From Paralithodes platypus (lineage: Eukaryota; Arthropoda; Malacostraca; Decapoda; Lithodidae): a DNA stretch of 64,000 nucleotides. The position numbers and the translations under genes are program-made. The stretch lies in the NCBI GenBank assembly GCA_032716605.1, contig CM064530.1, positions 4,700,533-4,764,532 of the forward strand, written 5' to 3'. Below, one piece after another: positions 63,991 through 64,000 of this stretch (positions are counted from its first letter, which is position 1; every line of letters begins with the position of its first letter). A model generated the notes under the pieces. It did no database searches, was not told the DNA's origin, and was given only the letters and a program-made list of their open reading frames with translations.

Positions 63991-64000
63991 AATTGAAAAA

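Overview
This is a eukaryotic (animal) genomic window. Introns, several non-LTR retrotransposon clades (I/Nimb-like, CR1/L2-like, RTE-like, Jockey-like), tRNA-derived SINEs, many short inverted-repeat DNA transposons and short CCTAA-type tracts suit an invertebrate, best guess an arthropod such as a decapod crustacean. That guess comes from repeat content only. No bacterial operon, rRNA gene, CRISPR array or retrovirus is visible.

The one host gene I can support is a split centromere-type histone H3 (CENP-A/CenH3-like) gene on the minus strand. Its exons are a tail exon at 53173-53314, a histone-fold exon at 46916-47076 and a C-terminal exon at 24419-24575. Splice phases (0 and 2) fit exactly and rebuild a continuous H3 fold ending in RRIRGDI. 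Intron lengths are about 6.1 kb and 22.3 kb. The first coding exon was not found and should lie above 53314 or outside the window.

Nearly everything else is transposable elements, often nested. Layout: 1-6000, old unclassified DNA with TTAA elements and a hairpin. 6016-14454, a full-length I/Nimb-like LINE with a 13-bp target duplication and three later insertions. 14.5-24.4 kb, hairpin elements, TA-flanked MITEs, a roughly 480-bp tandem array and LINE tails. 24.4-47 kb (second CenH3 intron), AAC-tail SINEs, a pogo/Tigger-like remnant, a tRNA-SINE split by two insertions, two near-identical inverted RTE-like LINEs, a CR1-like LINE with an SGNH esterase-type ORF1, and an L2/CR1-like LINE. 47-53.2 kb (first visible intron), a 4.8-kb piggyBac element with complete ends and a frameshifted transposase, itself hit by a Jockey-like LINE. 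53.4-64 kb, a TA-flanked element carrying a LINE-ORF1-like gene, LINE fragments, a 2.57-kb foldback element containing a hAT-like MITE, and another RTE-like LINE.

A theme is the swarm of TTAA-flanked, mostly non-autonomous elements starting CCC or similar (more than a dozen). Several sit in targets whose undisturbed sister copies are also in the window, so the insertions can be reconstructed to the base. The piggyBac copy is the only visible transposase source for TTAA-specific movement. A second partnership is also visible: an AAC-tailed SINE and a Jockey-like LINE share the same 3' tail, which suggests the LINE machinery mobilised the SINE.
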